Shown: in pieces, positions 19,523 through 27,561 of the stretch
Position numbering within the stretch: position 1 is the first letter of the stretch
How the letters are laid out: each line of letters begins with the position of its first letter
Assembly: GCF_006538325.1 (NCBI RefSeq)
Contig: NZ_BJKK01000009.1
Location: 62,001-126,000 of the forward strand
Direction: 5' to 3'
Source of the DNA: Alteromonas sp. KUL42
GTDB taxonomy: Bacteria; Pseudomonadota; Gammaproteobacteria; Enterobacterales; Alteromonadaceae
DNA length: 64,000 nt
Program-made: the position numbers and the translations under genes
Notes under the pieces: generated by a model
Seen by the model: the letters and a program-made list of their open reading frames with translations, nothing else
What the model was told of the DNA's origin: nothing
Database searches by the model: none

Positions 19523-19589
19523 GTCAGTATCCAGATTATTGGACCAAGAAATTTGCTAGTAGTCTGCAACAAATTAGTTGGGAATAAAT

Positions 19590-20831
19590 ATGAATCACAC
19601 AAAACTAAAATTATCTGCCATCGCGATGAGTTTAGCATTAGCTATTAGTGCTTGTTCTGGTGAATCACCTGAACAGAAGACACAAAGCGTAGATGTCGAG
19701 CCTAAAAAAGAAATGAAAACATCAAAAGATGTGACTGAGCAGGACATTCAAAAAACAGCACAGCGTATCGGGAAAAGTGTCGCAAATTGGCAAATTGCAC
19801 AGTTCGGTAACCTAAACTATATCCCTGAGTCGCATCGCGCGAAATCTGAAAATGCAAAATTTTGGATTCAAGCCTCTTTCTACATTGGATTAACTCGTTG
19901 GATTGACGAAACAGGTAATCAACGTCTGCTGGACTTTGTAAGAACAGTTGCAGAGAGAGAACAGTACGAATTAATACTAGAGCGTCCTTATCACGCAGAT
20001 GATCATGCTATTGCTCAAACCTATTTATGGCTTGCTGAAAAGACAGGAATGAAATCAGCTTATGGGCCTACTAAACAGGTTTTCGATATGATTTTATCTA
20101 ACCCCCCACAGGTCGGTCTGGACATGGGTAATTCAGAGTCAAGCACTGGCAAATACCATTTAGAAGGAAACTGCCAGTTAAGATGGTGTTGGGCCGATGC
20201 GTTATTCATGGCGCCTCGTGCGTGGGCACAAATGACGAAAGTTACCGGTGACCCCAGATATCTTGAGTACGGAGACAAAGAGTTTTGGGCATCTGCAGAC
20301 TATTTATTCTCTGATGAATATGGTTTGTTTTATCGAGACAGTCGCTATTTTGATGCAAAAAGCGACAACGGAAAACCGGTCTTTTGGGGGCGCGGAAATG
20401 GGTGGGTCTTTGCTGCTATTCCGATGATTATTGAAGAATTACCTGACGATCATCCCTCTAAAGAGCGATACATTGAGCTCTATAAGAAGAATGCTGAAGG
20501 ACTTATGGCACTTCAGAAAGAAGACGGTTATTGGCCAGCCTCTTTGATGGATCCTGATAAGGTGAAGACACCAGAGGTGAGTGGCACAGGGTTTATAACT
20601 TTCGGTCTAGCCTGGGGAGTTAATAACGGCATCTTGACTGACCAGCGTTCAAAAGAAATCGTAGAAAAAGGTTGGAAAGCAATCACTGAAGCTGTTACCG
20701 ACGATGGCCGTGTTCACTGGGTTCAACATGTTGGAAAGAGCCCTGACCCTGTTAAAGAGTCTGACTCACAGCTATACGGTTCTGGTGCTGTGCTACTAGC
20801 GGCGTCAGAAATGCTTAAATGGAATAAATAG
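19590..20831 (+). CDS. GH105 unsaturated glucuronyl hydrolase lipoprotein
   Basis: A 413-residue (alpha/alpha)6-barrel enzyme with a lipobox S-A-C (Cys22). Aspartates at 137-138 in P-Y-H-A-D-D-H-A and Asp203 in C-W-A-D-A-L-F-M-A-P match the conserved acids of GH105/GH88. G-R-G-N-G-W-V-F forms part of the substrate pocket. The family hydrates the 4,5-double bond of the terminal unsaturated uronate left by a lyase and so releases it. Its position 67 bp after the PL25-type lyase fits that order of action. Start ATG 19590 is behind TTGGGA; a TTG at 19578 in the same frame is less likely. A strong terminator follows. Confidence 0.92.
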   Translation: MNHTKLKLSAIAMSLALAISACSGESPEQKTQSVDVEPKKEMKTSKDVTEQDIQKTAQRIGKSVANWQIAQFGNLNYIPESHRAKSENAKFWIQASFYIGLTRWIDETGNQRLLDFVRTVAEREQYELILERPYHADDHAIAQTYLWLAEKTGMKSAYGPTKQVFDMILSNPPQVGLDMGNSESSTGKYHLEGNCQLRWCWADALFMAPRAWAQMTKVTGDPRYLEYGDKEFWASADYLFSDEYGLFYRDSRYFDAKSDNGKPVFWGRGNGWVFAAIPMIIEELPDDHPSKERYIELYKKNAEGLMALQKEDGYWPASLMDPDKVKTPEVSGTGFITFGLAWGVNNGILTDQRSKEIVEKGWKAITEAVTDDGRVHWVQHVGKSPDPVKESDSQLYGSGAVLLAASEMLKWNK

Positions 20832-20846
20832 AAACGTTTTTACTTT

Positions 20847-20884
20847 AGCCCCTGACTTTACGCGCGTTGGTCAGGGGCTTTTTT
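20847..20884 (+). terminator. Rho-independent terminator after GH105
   Basis: A perfect 10-bp stem (AGCCCCTGAC / GTCAGGGGCT) with a 13-base loop is followed by six T. It sits 15 bp after the GH105 stop and separates the lyase operon from the next sulfatase gene, though read-through is possible. Confidence 0.92.
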
Positions 20885-20948
20885 GTATCTGCTATAGGTT
20901 AAATAAAAGCGCGTTGAGATTATTAATGTAAAGATTAAGGAATTTAAA

Positions 20949-22367
20949 ATGCCTTTATCAAAAAGAAAAATAAAACAAAAACTGTTGGGTGTGACAAGCT
21001 GTGCAATTGTTTTATTTTCGATCGCAAGCTGTGCTAATCAGAACAAAGAAGAAGTGACAGCTAAAGTTACAGAGCAGGAAACGCCACCGAATATATTGTT
21101 AATATTATCTGATGATCATGCGTGGAATGATTATAGTTTCATGGGGCATGAAATTGTTAATACACCAAGCTTAGATAGTTTGGCCAACGAAGGGGTGACG
21201 TTCAGTAAAGGGTATGTTCCAACTTCACTTTGTAGACCTTCCCTTGCAACAATTGCAACAGGCCTTTACGCCAGTCAACACGGCATTACTGGAAACGATC
21301 CCTCTAGAGAAACTCCAGGAGGAAAAAAAGGAAAGGAATACCAACAACTTCGTTCGCAGATTATTGCAAAGATTGACGAAGTTAAAACTTTACCAGAGCT
21401 ATTAAGGGAAAAAGGCTACGCATCTCTGCAAACCGGCAAGTGGTGGGAAGGCAGTTACGAACGAGGCGGTTTTGATGAGGGAATGACAAAGGGATTTCCG
21501 AACCCAGGTGGTCGACATGGCGATGAGGGCTTAAAGATTGGTCGTGAGGGAGTGGATACTATTACCAGCTTTATAGACAAGACTCATGAGGCAAATAAGC
21601 CGTTTTTTGTTTGGTATGCGCCGTTTATGCCGCACTCGCCACACACACCTCCTAAGCGAATTTTATCTAAGTACGAAAAGTATGACCTACCAGAGTCTAT
21701 TGCTAAATACTACGCGATGATTGAATGGTTTGATGAAACGAATGGAGAATTGTTTAGCCATCTCGAAAAACGTGGTTTGAAAGATAACACGCTGATTGTC
21801 TATGTCTCAGACAACGGGTGGATTACTAACCCAAAGCAAACTGATAGGTTCTTACCAAAATCTAAGCAGAGCCCGAATGAAAGTGGTGTTCGAACCCCTA
21901 TTATTTACTCATTGCCAAATAAATTTAAGTCTTCGTTTAGACAAGAAAGGGTAAGTAGTATTGATATAGTCCCTACTATTTTAGGTGCTGCGGGTATAAG
22001 TGTTCCAAGTGAACTGCCAGGTATTAATTTATACGATAATTTAGTAACGGGTGAAGATATCGACAGAGAATTAATATTTGGTGAAGGTTTTGCACATGAT
22101 ATGGATGACTTAGACGACGTTGAGTCTACACTGCTTTATCGCTGGGTCATTAAAGGCGATTGGAAATTAATTGTTAGCTATGATGGTAAAAATGTTAGTT
22201 ACCAGAAATATCATGATGAATTTTTGGTTGGCCCAAGACTCTATAATCTCGCCAACGATGAATTCGAAGAGAAAAACTTGGCTGCACAATACCCTGAAAA
22301 GGTTGGCGAGCTGAAAAAAGAAATCGAACAGTGGTATGCATTGGTAGAACGTAAGCTAATTCAGTAA
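20949..22367 (+). CDS. S1-like sulfatase lipoprotein with CRPSL activation motif
   Basis: A 472-residue sulfatase-fold protein with a lipobox S-I-A-S-C (Cys28). Metal ligands are seen in L-S-D-D-H-A-W and V-S-D-N-G-W. The activation-site cysteine is Cys95 in S-L-C-R-P-S-L-A-T. The classical motif is C-x-P-S-R, but here Leu99 occupies the arginine position and Arg is at +1. Related variants exist in my memory of marine sulfatases, so it is probably active, though conversion to formylglycine is less certain. T-G-K-W-W and P-H-S-P-H complete the site. It follows the terminator of the lyase operon by about 65 bp and may have its own promoter. The substrate is likely a sulfated ulvan fragment. Confidence 0.85.
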   Translation: MPLSKRKIKQKLLGVTSCAIVLFSIASCANQNKEEVTAKVTEQETPPNILLILSDDHAWNDYSFMGHEIVNTPSLDSLANEGVTFSKGYVPTSLCRPSLATIATGLYASQHGITGNDPSRETPGGKKGKEYQQLRSQIIAKIDEVKTLPELLREKGYASLQTGKWWEGSYERGGFDEGMTKGFPNPGGRHGDEGLKIGREGVDTITSFIDKTHEANKPFFVWYAPFMPHSPHTPPKRILSKYEKYDLPESIAKYYAMIEWFDETNGELFSHLEKRGLKDNTLIVYVSDNGWITNPKQTDRFLPKSKQSPNESGVRTPIIYSLPNKFKSSFRQERVSSIDIVPTILGAAGISVPSELPGINLYDNLVTGEDIDRELIFGEGFAHDMDDLDDVESTLLYRWVIKGDWKLIVSYDGKNVSYQKYHDEFLVGPRLYNLANDEFEEKNLAAQYPEKVGELKKEIEQWYALVERKLIQ

Positions 22368-22389
22368 CACCTTCAATAACACCCATGGG

Positions 22390-22417
22390 GCTTGTGGGAA
22401 TTGCCGCAAGCTTCTTT
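22390..22417 (+). terminator. Possible terminator after sulfatase
   Basis: An 8-bp stem (GCTTGTGG / CCGCAAGC, one G-T pair) with a 6-base loop, followed by TTCTTTC. It lies between convergent genes. The T-tract is imperfect. Confidence 0.45.
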
Positions 22418-22424
22418 CATTCCT

Positions 22425-22916
22425 TCAATGATCACTGCGCAATCGATAAATGGTGATGGTATTTGCCACTATCACACTTACTTCAAGCAAAATTCCTCCA
22501 ACAGAGCCTAAATAAATGTTGTTCGCTAACCAAAAAACGGCCCCGCAAATAAAGAGTTGTCTCATTCTTATGCCAGAAGCGTAAAAGATAGCGTAAGTGC
22601 CAAAACATGCGCCAAAAATGGGGCAAACGTCTATTAGCCGGTTAACGTTAAAAGCGCCCCAAACAATATTTATTGCTATAAATACAATGCCTATAAACTT
22701 GTGGTTAGTTTTGACCGATATGATCGTGCGAAAAAAGTTGAGAAAATTAGCGATAGTTCCAGTGACGGAACCTAAAAAGAAAAAGTGAGCCGTTTGAAAT
22801 GAAAACATAACAATTAGGCTTATTTTAAGTTTTATATCGCTTTTTTGTGTAAAAGAGTAAATCGCAACTAAAAAAGCGAGCACACCAAAAAGCTGACCAA
22901 GGGAAGTAAAAGACAT
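22425..22916 (-). CDS. ygjV: YgjV-family inner membrane protein
   Basis: A 163-residue protein made almost entirely of hydrophobic segments (about five helices), with an N-terminal G-Q-L-F-G-V-L-A-F-L-V-A-I-Y and the family's short charged loops. It matches the Imp-YgjV family of small inner-membrane proteins, which has no established function. It lies convergent with the sulfatase gene and 73 bp downstream of pntB on the same strand, so it could be co-transcribed with the transhydrogenase genes. No link to polysaccharide use is visible. Confidence 0.8.
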   Translation of the reverse strand: MSFTSLGQLFGVLAFLVAIYSFTQKSDIKLKISLIVMFSFQTAHFFFLGSVTGTIANFLNFFRTIISVKTNHKFIGIVFIAINIVWGAFNVNRLIDVCPIFGACFGTYAIFYASGIRMRQLFICGAVFWLANNIYLGSVGGILLEVSVIVANTITIYRLRSDH

Positions 22917-22988
22917 GCTTGTGATGTACCCACTTAACAGTTAGAAAAAGGCTCGTAAACATACAAATACGAGCTCAGGTTCGTTCAA

Positions 22989-24371
22989 TTAGTCGCCAAA
23001 TTCGCGAATTAGGCCGTTAATCGTTTCTTTAGCATCGCCCAAGATCATTCGCGTGTTATCCTTAAAGAACAAAGGATTGTCGACACCAGCGAAGCCAGCG
23101 TTAGCTGAGCGCTTCAACACAAATACGGTTTTTGCACGATGAGCTTCAATAACCGGCATCCCGTAAATGGGACTACCTTTCATCTCTTTGGCAGCCGGGT
23201 TAACAACATCGTTAGCGCCAATTACAATAACAACGTCATAATTTTCCATTCGAGGGTTAACGTCGTCCATTTCGTAAAGCTGGTCGTAAGGAACATCCGC
23301 TTCCGCTAACAGAACATTCATGTGCCCTGGCATACGCCCTGCTACCGCATGAATGGCATAATCCACTGTACAACCGTTTTCTTCTAGTAAGGTGTGAAGC
23401 TCTCTAACAGCATGTTGCGCTTGAGCTACGGCCATTCCATAGCCGGGCACAACGAGTACGGCTTGCGCCGCCTCAAGCACATAAAAGGCATCTTGAGGTG
23501 ATAGCACTTTTATTTCGCCAGTAATAACCTCGCCTTGCTCGATAGGTTTGGCAAACCCAGATAACAAAACGTTCATCAGCGATCTGTTCATCGCCTTACA
23601 CATTATATTCGTGAGGATCAATCCTGAGGCGCCAACCAGTAGGCCGGTTACAATCAAAATTGTATTGCCTACTGCAAGACCTGCTGCTGAAGCGGCAATA
23701 CCTGAATAGCTGTTTAGCAAAGCGATAACTACAGGCATATCTGCGCCACCTATAGAGATCGTTGCCCATAGGCCGAAGCTCAGCCCTAATGCAATAATAC
23801 AATACAGCCATACTTCATTAGACGGTTGTGTAACAAAGAGATACCCCACGGCTACCATAGCCAGCAAATGAAGGATACTTAATTCCCTTAGCCCAGTGAA
23901 AATGAACGCCTTTGAAGACAGTTTTCCAGAAAGTTTTCCCCAAGCAACTACGGATCCTGAAAACGTAATCCCGCCAATGAGCAGCGTTAAAAGAACAGTA
24001 ATGAAAACAAAAGCCTGGTTATAACCCGATGCACTGGCGTCCATACTGCTAACTGTTGCCCATCCTAGTAGCAATGAAGCAGCGCCACCAAAGCCGTTAA
24101 AAAGAGAAACCATTTCCGGCATTTGTGTCATCTGCACACTACGTGCTTTCCATGCGCCATACAGTCCACCGATAAGGACACCAACTATAATGTAATGGTA
24201 ACTGATGATTTGTTGGTCGAGCAGAGTAACCATTACAGCTACAAACATACCCATCGCTGACACGAAGTTGCCTTTGCGTGCTGTTGAAGGATGACTAAGT
24301 AACTTAAGACCAAATATAAAAAGCCCTGCTGCTAGCACATAAGCAAGGTTAATAAGTGTTTCAATTGTCAT
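22989..24371 (-). CDS. pntB: NAD(P) transhydrogenase subunit beta
   Basis: A 460-residue integral membrane subunit. The N-terminal ~280 residues form about nine transmembrane helices of domain II. The C-terminal ~180 residues are the NADP(H)-binding domain III with V-P-G-Y-G-M-A-V-A-Q-A-Q and I-V-I-G-A-N-D-V-V-N-P-A. With the two PntA pieces upstream it forms the proton-translocating transhydrogenase that makes NADPH from NADH. Start ATG 24371 gives the usual M-T-I-E-T-L-I-N-L and has an AGAG upstream; an earlier in-frame start at 24449 would overlap the preceding gene by about 65 bp. Confidence 0.95.
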   Translation of the reverse strand: MTIETLINLAYVLAAGLFIFGLKLLSHPSTARKGNFVSAMGMFVAVMVTLLDQQIISYHYIIVGVLIGGLYGAWKARSVQMTQMPEMVSLFNGFGGAASLLLGWATVSSMDASASGYNQAFVFITVLLTLLIGGITFSGSVVAWGKLSGKLSSKAFIFTGLRELSILHLLAMVAVGYLFVTQPSNEVWLYCIIALGLSFGLWATISIGGADMPVVIALLNSYSGIAASAAGLAVGNTILIVTGLLVGASGLILTNIMCKAMNRSLMNVLLSGFAKPIEQGEVITGEIKVLSPQDAFYVLEAAQAVLVVPGYGMAVAQAQHAVRELHTLLEENGCTVDYAIHAVAGRMPGHMNVLLAEADVPYDQLYEMDDVNPRMENYDVVIVIGANDVVNPAAKEMKGSPIYGMPVIEAHRAKTVFVLKRSANAGFAGVDNPLFFKDNTRMILGDAKETINGLIREFGD

Positions 24372-24384
24372 GTTCAGCGCTCTC

Positions 24385-24669
24385 TTAGTTATTATCTTTC
24401 TTTTTAAACATGCCAAGCATGCGATCGGTAACAAGATAACCGCCCACAACGTTAATACTTGCTAACGTTACAGCTGCAGTCCCCAGAATTGTTGTCAACA
24501 TACTGTTATCAGAACCAGATGAGACTAGAGCACCGACTAAGGTAATACCTGAAATAGCATTAGAACCAGACATCAATGGGGTGTGTAACGTGGCAGGAAC
24601 TTTACGAATGAGTTCAAATCCAAGAAATGCAGCGAGTAATACAATAAACAGTAGGTAAATAGTTTCCAT
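24385..24669 (-). CDS. pntAB: NAD(P) transhydrogenase subunit alpha, membrane part
   Basis: A 94-residue protein with three hydrophobic helices, the part that forms the C-terminal membrane domain of PntA in E. coli but is a separate gene in Rhodospirillum-type operons. The conserved P-L-M-S-G-S-N-A-I-S-G-I-T-L-V-G motif is present. It starts 2 bp after the PntAA stop and ends 13 bp before pntB, so the three genes are surely one operon. Confidence 0.92.
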   Translation of the reverse strand: METIYLLFIVLLAAFLGFELIRKVPATLHTPLMSGSNAISGITLVGALVSSGSDNSMLTTILGTAAVTLASINVVGGYLVTDRMLGMFKKKDNN

Positions 24670-24671
24670 TA

Positions 24672-25829
24672 TTAAGCTCCTTCGTACGCAGACAACAGCA
24701 TGTCATTTCGAATTTTTCCACCATGAGTAATGACAGCACCATTAAGAATGTCATCTTCAAAGGTTAATTCGAATTCAATAGGCTCGTTCTTTACAAACTC
24801 ATCCAGCAAGTTGTAAATGTTGTTTGCGTACATATCGGTCGCAGCCCGAGATACGCCCTCACTCCAGAAGCCGTCTCCTATAATAGTAACGTTATTTAGT
24901 ACAACGGTTTCACCTGGCTTAGAGCCTTCTACGTTGCCGCCAGAGACCGCAGCCATATCCACAACAACGCTACCTGGTTTCATAGACGCCAGTGTTTCTT
25001 TTGAAATCAACACGGGCGGCTTACGACCGAAAAGCTGCGCTGTAGTGATAACTATGTCTGAACTTGCTATGGCTTCTTTTTGTGCCTGTGCGAGCAACGC
25101 TTTTTGCTCGTCAGAGAGTTCTTTAGCGTAACCGTCTTTTGTTTGGCCAGTTTCACCTATATCAACGTTAAGGAATTTGCCGCCTAACGACTCTACTTGT
25201 TCAGCTACAACTGGGCGCGTGTCATACGCCAGCACATTGGCACCAAGGCGCTTGGCTGTCGCAATAGCCTGCAGACCCGCAACGCCTGCTCCAATAATAA
25301 ATACTTTGGCAGGTTTAATTGTACCGGAAGGTGTCATCATCATTGGTAATATAGAAGGAAGTGTGTCCGCGGCCTTCATCACCATCGCATATCCCGCCAA
25401 ACTCGCTTGAGAGCTCAATGCGTCCATTTTTTGTGCTCTAGAGGTTCTGGGGATCATTTCTACTGAGAGCGCCGTCAAATTGGCCTTTGCTAGTTTAGTT
25501 ACCAACGCTTCGTTAAAAAATGGGTCTAAGTGTCCAATAACAACTGTGCCAGCAGGCAGCTTTTCAACAATTGATTCTCTAGGTGTGTTGACACAGGCTA
25601 GTATATCTACTTGCTTAGCTATTTCTGTTATATCAGCAACAATGTTAGCGCCAGCTTTCGCGAAGTCTTCATCTTTATAGTGTGATAGCAGGCCAGCACC
25701 TTTTTCGATATAGACTTCGATGCCTTTTTTGACAAGCTTGGCGATAGTTTGTGAAGACACCGCGCAGCGCCGCTCCACATGAGCGTGGTGCCTTTGCTCT
25801 AGGGCTTCGTTTAAAATTAGGATTTTCAA
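24672..25829 (-). CDS. pntAA: NAD(P) transhydrogenase subunit alpha, NAD-binding part
   Basis: A 385-residue soluble domain I related to alanine dehydrogenase. It shows the Rossmann motif V-F-I-I-G-A-G-V-A-G-L-Q-A-I-A-T, the RQD-loop-like region around M-I-P-R-T-S-R-A-Q-K-M-D-A-L-S-S-Q-A, and the C-terminal A-V-I-T-H-G-G-K. It binds NAD(H) and passes hydride to PntB. The start codon is TTG at 25829, placed four bases after AAGGAGAG. No closer ATG preserves the family's N-terminus, so a non-standard start is well supported. It is the first gene of the operon. Confidence 0.93.
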   Translation of the reverse strand: MKILILNEALEQRHHAHVERRCAVSSQTIAKLVKKGIEVYIEKGAGLLSHYKDEDFAKAGANIVADITEIAKQVDILACVNTPRESIVEKLPAGTVVIGHLDPFFNEALVTKLAKANLTALSVEMIPRTSRAQKMDALSSQASLAGYAMVMKAADTLPSILPMMMTPSGTIKPAKVFIIGAGVAGLQAIATAKRLGANVLAYDTRPVVAEQVESLGGKFLNVDIGETGQTKDGYAKELSDEQKALLAQAQKEAIASSDIVITTAQLFGRKPPVLISKETLASMKPGSVVVDMAAVSGGNVEGSKPGETVVLNNVTIIGDGFWSEGVSRAATDMYANNIYNLLDEFVKNEPIEFELTFEDDILNGAVITHGGKIRNDMLLSAYEGA

Positions 25830-26001
25830 TTAACTCTCCTTTTCAAAACTGTAGGAGAATGAGGTAACTCATTCAGTAAACTTCTCTGTCGTTAACTGAT
25901 ATGTTTTAAAGAAGCCCGTTCCTTAACTATGTTAAGCATGGCACCGGTGCTTTGGTGTTGTTAGTATCACACCGGCTACTCTCGGATAGACATAAAAGGT
26001 T

Positions 26002-26316
26002 TTACTCTAAGTGAAAAACCTTTGTTAGGTCTGTAGCTACAGGTTGGTTATCTTCGTGAGTGTCCATTATGTCTGCCATATACTGCCACCACTTCTTAAC
26101 TACAGCATTATTTGGCAGCGCATCCATGGTGTGGTCGTCCTCACGCTTTAACACAGCAAAGAGCTTATTCGAGCTTTCCTCATAGAAAATACTGTAGTCT
26201 GACACGCCTGCATTTTTAAGCTCTTCTACCAGCTCGGGCCATATTTCGTCATGACGTTTCTTATACTCTTGCTCATAACCCGGCTTTAGTGTCATAACAA
26301 AGGCAACTTTTTCCAT
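26002..26316 (-). CDS. rhaM: L-rhamnose mutarotase
   Basis: A 104-residue ferredoxin-like alpha+beta protein matching RhaM/RhaU. The N-terminus is V-A-F-V-M-T-L-K-P-G-Y-E-Q-E-Y-K-K-R-H, and the invariant tryptophans occur in V-K-K-W-W-Q-Y-M-A-D-I-M. It interconverts the alpha and beta anomers of L-rhamnose, speeding entry into catabolism. It ends a two-gene operon with the DUF4861 gene (3-bp gap). Its presence supports rhamnose as a main product of this locus. The later rhamnose pathway enzymes are not in the window. Confidence 0.93.
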   Translation of the reverse strand: MEKVAFVMTLKPGYEQEYKKRHDEIWPELVEELKNAGVSDYSIFYEESSNKLFAVLKREDDHTMDALPNNAVVKKWWQYMADIMDTHEDNQPVATDLTKVFHLE

Positions 26317-26319
26317 CTA

Positions 26320-27231
26320 TTAGTCCTCCAGGCTGTTTAAGTATTCTTTCCATTGCTCCACAGTGGTGATCTCACTGTCACCTTCCCATGCAAAGCCAGC
26401 TTTGTAGTTCAACTTACCTTCTGGTGATGTTTGAGTTATTAGCCAAATATGACTTTCATCTTTCTTTTCAGAAGGTGTATGAATGATGTTACTAATTTTA
26501 CTCGGCGCGATAACGGCCGCGGTGCCTAACCCTTGGTTGTCAATTTCTTCCCAAGCGGCAATCCATCCTTCTTGTTGATTTTTATACACATCGGCTTTTT
26601 CGTCGTGTGTAGCTACACCTATGGCAATAGGGAGAGAAGCCGGGGTATTATTTAGATAGAAAGTCGAATCGACGTTGTACATCCGAGAGCCTAGCGCAAG
26701 CGACACGGTTTTAACTTCTTTTACCATGCCAATAGGCGTTTCAAATTCGTAGTGAAGGGTAAACTTGACTTCGTCAGCATTGTTTTCATGAATTTCATAA
26801 CGAGTGAAGTTGTGGGCGTAGTACGGTGTTTCGTTTATCCACACTGCTGAGCCACCCACGCCACGACTAATACCCGTATGGTAAGGGTCGTAACCTTCTC
26901 CTCTGTCCTCGTGATACGACTGACCACTGAAGTGCATGTCATACCACTTGTCGATAATCGAATAATCGACCTTCTTTAGCCATGCGTCGACGCCGCTGGC
27001 GTGGCCAGCTAAAGGTGCGGCAGGGCCATAAACCCGAAACGCTACCTTATCATTTTCCCATGCAAAATCGTCCCGTCTCTCAGGTACGAATTTAGCATAT
27101 GCCTTGACTTGGTTAGCCATAGCCGGCGCGCTGTCTTTATCAGTTTTTTGTACTTCAGATGAGCACGCTGACATGCCTGATAATCCAATAGCGATCGCCG
27201 CGGCTAAACAAATTTGCGTATGTTTAAACAT
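26320..27231 (-). CDS. DUF4861 lipoprotein
   Basis: A 303-residue predicted lipoprotein with lipobox S-G-M-S-A-C and a single beta-rich domain of the DUF4861 family. Recognisable stretches are F-V-P-E-R-R-D-D-F-A-W-E-N-D-K-V-A-F-R-V-Y-G and H-E-D-R-G-E-G-Y-D-P-Y-H-T-G. The family is common in uronic-acid polysaccharide loci, and its biochemical role is, to my knowledge, unsettled. It diverges from the TonB receptor gene and is followed by the rhamnose mutarotase gene. A role in processing or binding acidic oligosaccharides is inference from context. Confidence 0.8.
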   Translation of the reverse strand: MFKHTQICLAAAIAIGLSGMSACSSEVQKTDKDSAPAMANQVKAYAKFVPERRDDFAWENDKVAFRVYGPAAPLAGHASGVDAWLKKVDYSIIDKWYDMHFSGQSYHEDRGEGYDPYHTGISRGVGGSAVWINETPYYAHNFTRYEIHENNADEVKFTLHYEFETPIGMVKEVKTVSLALGSRMYNVDSTFYLNNTPASLPIAIGVATHDEKADVYKNQQEGWIAAWEEIDNQGLGTAAVIAPSKISNIIHTPSEKKDESHIWLITQTSPEGKLNYKAGFAWEGDSEITTVEQWKEYLNSLED

Positions 27232-27561
27232 CTACTCTTTCCTCTGTTTGATGGCAAAGCAAGTGCTTGGACATTGTTTACAAGCGTACTCATTTATTCT
27301 TTTCAATCAATGAAGTGATTGTTAATGAGCGATATTGCATTATTGTGAGACGGTTTGCAATGGATTTAGAACGCGTTTTATAGAATTAAACTAACTGATA
27401 TTATTTTAAGTTATTAAAATAGCGTTGTTTTCGGGTAATTCTGTCTTTCCTATAAAGTAATTCTAATATTAACGAAAATATAACAAATATGTTGATATTG
27501 GTTAACTTGTGATCTATCGTGATTTTTGGTGATTGATAATGATTGTTTAGGGAGAGAGTAC
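27232..27561. promoter_or_regulatory. Divergent intergenic region, DUF4861 / TonB receptor
   Basis: A 330-bp AT-rich gap holds the promoters for the minus-strand DUF4861-rhaM pair and the plus-strand TonB receptor. No gene is credible here. AT-rich blocks around 27400-27530 could be promoter elements, but I do not name a specific site. Confidence 0.5.
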
